The notes under the pieces are model-generated. The model made no database searches. It was given only the letters and a program-made list of their open reading frames with translations, and was not told the DNA's origin. DNA of 64,000 nt from the NCBI RefSeq assembly GCF_023856365.1, contig NC_064552.1, positions 3,127,200-3,191,199 on the forward strand, given 5' to 3'. This stretch comes from Brienomyrus brachyistius. Taxonomy: Eukaryota; Chordata; Actinopteri; Osteoglossiformes; Mormyridae. Positions 62,832 through 64,000 of the stretch are shown here, piece by piece (the first letter of the stretch is position 1; every line of letters begins with the position of its first letter). A program made the position numbers and the translations under genes.

Positions 62832-64000
62832 GTACCACCTCCACCGACCCCCTGCTTTCTTTTGGACCTTTGAGGAAACTCCAGTAAAGTGCCGAGCTGT
62901 GGTTTAGTGCTGGGGAGGACGTGAGGCGTTTCAGTGATCCCTATGTTTCGGGGGGGGGTCCTTAGTTAAGAGGGGGTTCTTTATGCTCACTACCGTAAGT
63001 GGTCAAACTTTGGAGCACCGCTCATAAAAACACTTTGGCCCCCCATAGTGTAGTGACTGTTTGTGGCCAACGGGGGGGGGGGGATATAGAGCTCACTGGT
63101 GAGCAGGGGGGACCCAGGTTTTGGGGGCAAGGCGTGGGGGGGGGGTTTATGCTCTCAGTTTTCACAAGCTGTCTGTGCCCGTCCCGCCAGGCGGGAGTGA
63201 CCTGTTCTCCTCGACAGGATGTAATTACAGCGTGGGGCCGGGCAGGGGGGGCGGTGGATTGGCTGCCGCTGAGACTCGGGCCGTGGGGGGGTTATTTACA
63301 GGGCGTCGGTGCCAGTCCGAGTGGTCGGCCAGTGGCGGAGAGCAAGATGGGAAGTGCTGTTGAACCAGAGTCTGGCAGGGTGGGGTGTGTGGTTGAGGGA
63401 AGGAGATCAGAGTGCGGAGGGGGGGGCTTGTTTGGCTCAGATGAGCATGAGGCCCCACACCCCGTCTCTCCCCTGCCAGGCCCCCGCTGGGTGATCTGGG
63501 ATCCGCAGGAGATTGTGATCATGTGACTGCCGCTTGTCGCCCCCTGCCTGTTGACTTTGGCCCATAAAAGTGGTCTTGGTGTGTGGGGGTGGGACTAACT
63601 CTGGGGTATTGTATGTCTGGAATATGCCCCGCCCCCACTGCCCAAGGGCGGATAAAAGCTTTTATATGCTTCAGCTTGTTTATCAATGTGTCCCCCTCCC
63701 CATCAAGGTTGTCTGTTAAACACTTAACGTCACATCCCAACTAAGCTGGTGGGGGGGGGGGTGTTTCATGGCTGCCCCGCCCCCTCAAGGGGCCCCCCCT
63801 GAAACCCACCTTTCGGCTTTTGGAGGGGCTGGAGCAGACATTATCGTCAGTGCACCCCCCCACCCCCCACGGTAGCTTACTGGAAAGAGACAAGAAACAA
63901 AGCTGGGGGGGGGGAACACAGGGACCCCCCCATTATTGTCCTGAGCAGCTACTTTGTTGTTTGGTGCCCCCCCCCCCCCAAAATGTCCCATGTCTTCTCC
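62832..64000. other. slc38a10 intron 10, partial
   Basis: G/C-run-rich intronic DNA (G at 63070-63080, 63137-63145, 63751-63760; C near 63968-63978). No exon seen. Confidence 0.6.

Overview
This window is vertebrate nuclear DNA, most likely from a ray-finned fish. It holds the facing 5' ends of two genes separated by a very long non-coding interval. The call rests on two coding anchors. At 5884-6055 on the minus strand is the first coding exon of bahcc1, with the family's typical [14 protein letters not shown] start. At 54362-62831 on the plus strand are the first ten exon positions of slc38a10, a SNAT-type amino acid transporter. From general knowledge, BAHCC1 and SLC38A10 are divergent neighbours on human 17q25.3, so the block is conserved vertebrate synteny. 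Fish origin is inferred from compact introns and degenerate fish-type dispersed repeats. The species cannot be named.

Layout. 1-5883 is intron 1 of bahcc1; later exons lie off the left edge. 6056-54361 (about 48 kb) has no recognisable protein gene. To about 21 kb and again at about 29-37 kb it is AT-rich with long (AT)n tracts. The 22-29 kb and 37-64 kb parts are GC-richer and crowded with G or C homopolymers, minisatellites and SINE-like remnants. Within the interval I see candidate promoters at 9.43-9.69, 11.04-11.33 and 28.49-28.55 kb, a SOX-POU composite site at 28.12 kb, two palindromic CRE sites, and other developmental-enhancer-like patches. All of these are motif-based and untested.

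The main discovery is in slc38a10. Position 6 of the transcript is represented by two tandem exons, 6a (56935-57059) and 6b (57666-57790). Both are 125 nt, both enter in phase 0 and leave in phase 2, both have intact splice sites, and both are open and homologous (15 of 41 complete codons identical). Because 125 is not a multiple of 3, including both or neither breaks the frame, so they should be mutually exclusive. They exchange the end of TM5, a loop and the core of TM6. 6b gives the SLC38A10-type FACQS-QVLP motif; 6a gives FCCHP-QVLP, which resembles the CHPxVLP motif of the SNAT1/2/4 branch. One gene may therefore make transporters with two different TM6 substrate regions.

A second unusual item is a 19-bp minisatellite in the next intron (58845-58958), in which each of six units carries a near-consensus CTCF-like motif. 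The slc38a10 introns also hold two hAT-type miniature elements and a strong CTCF motif 24 bp before exon 4. The 3' part of slc38a10 lies beyond 64000.
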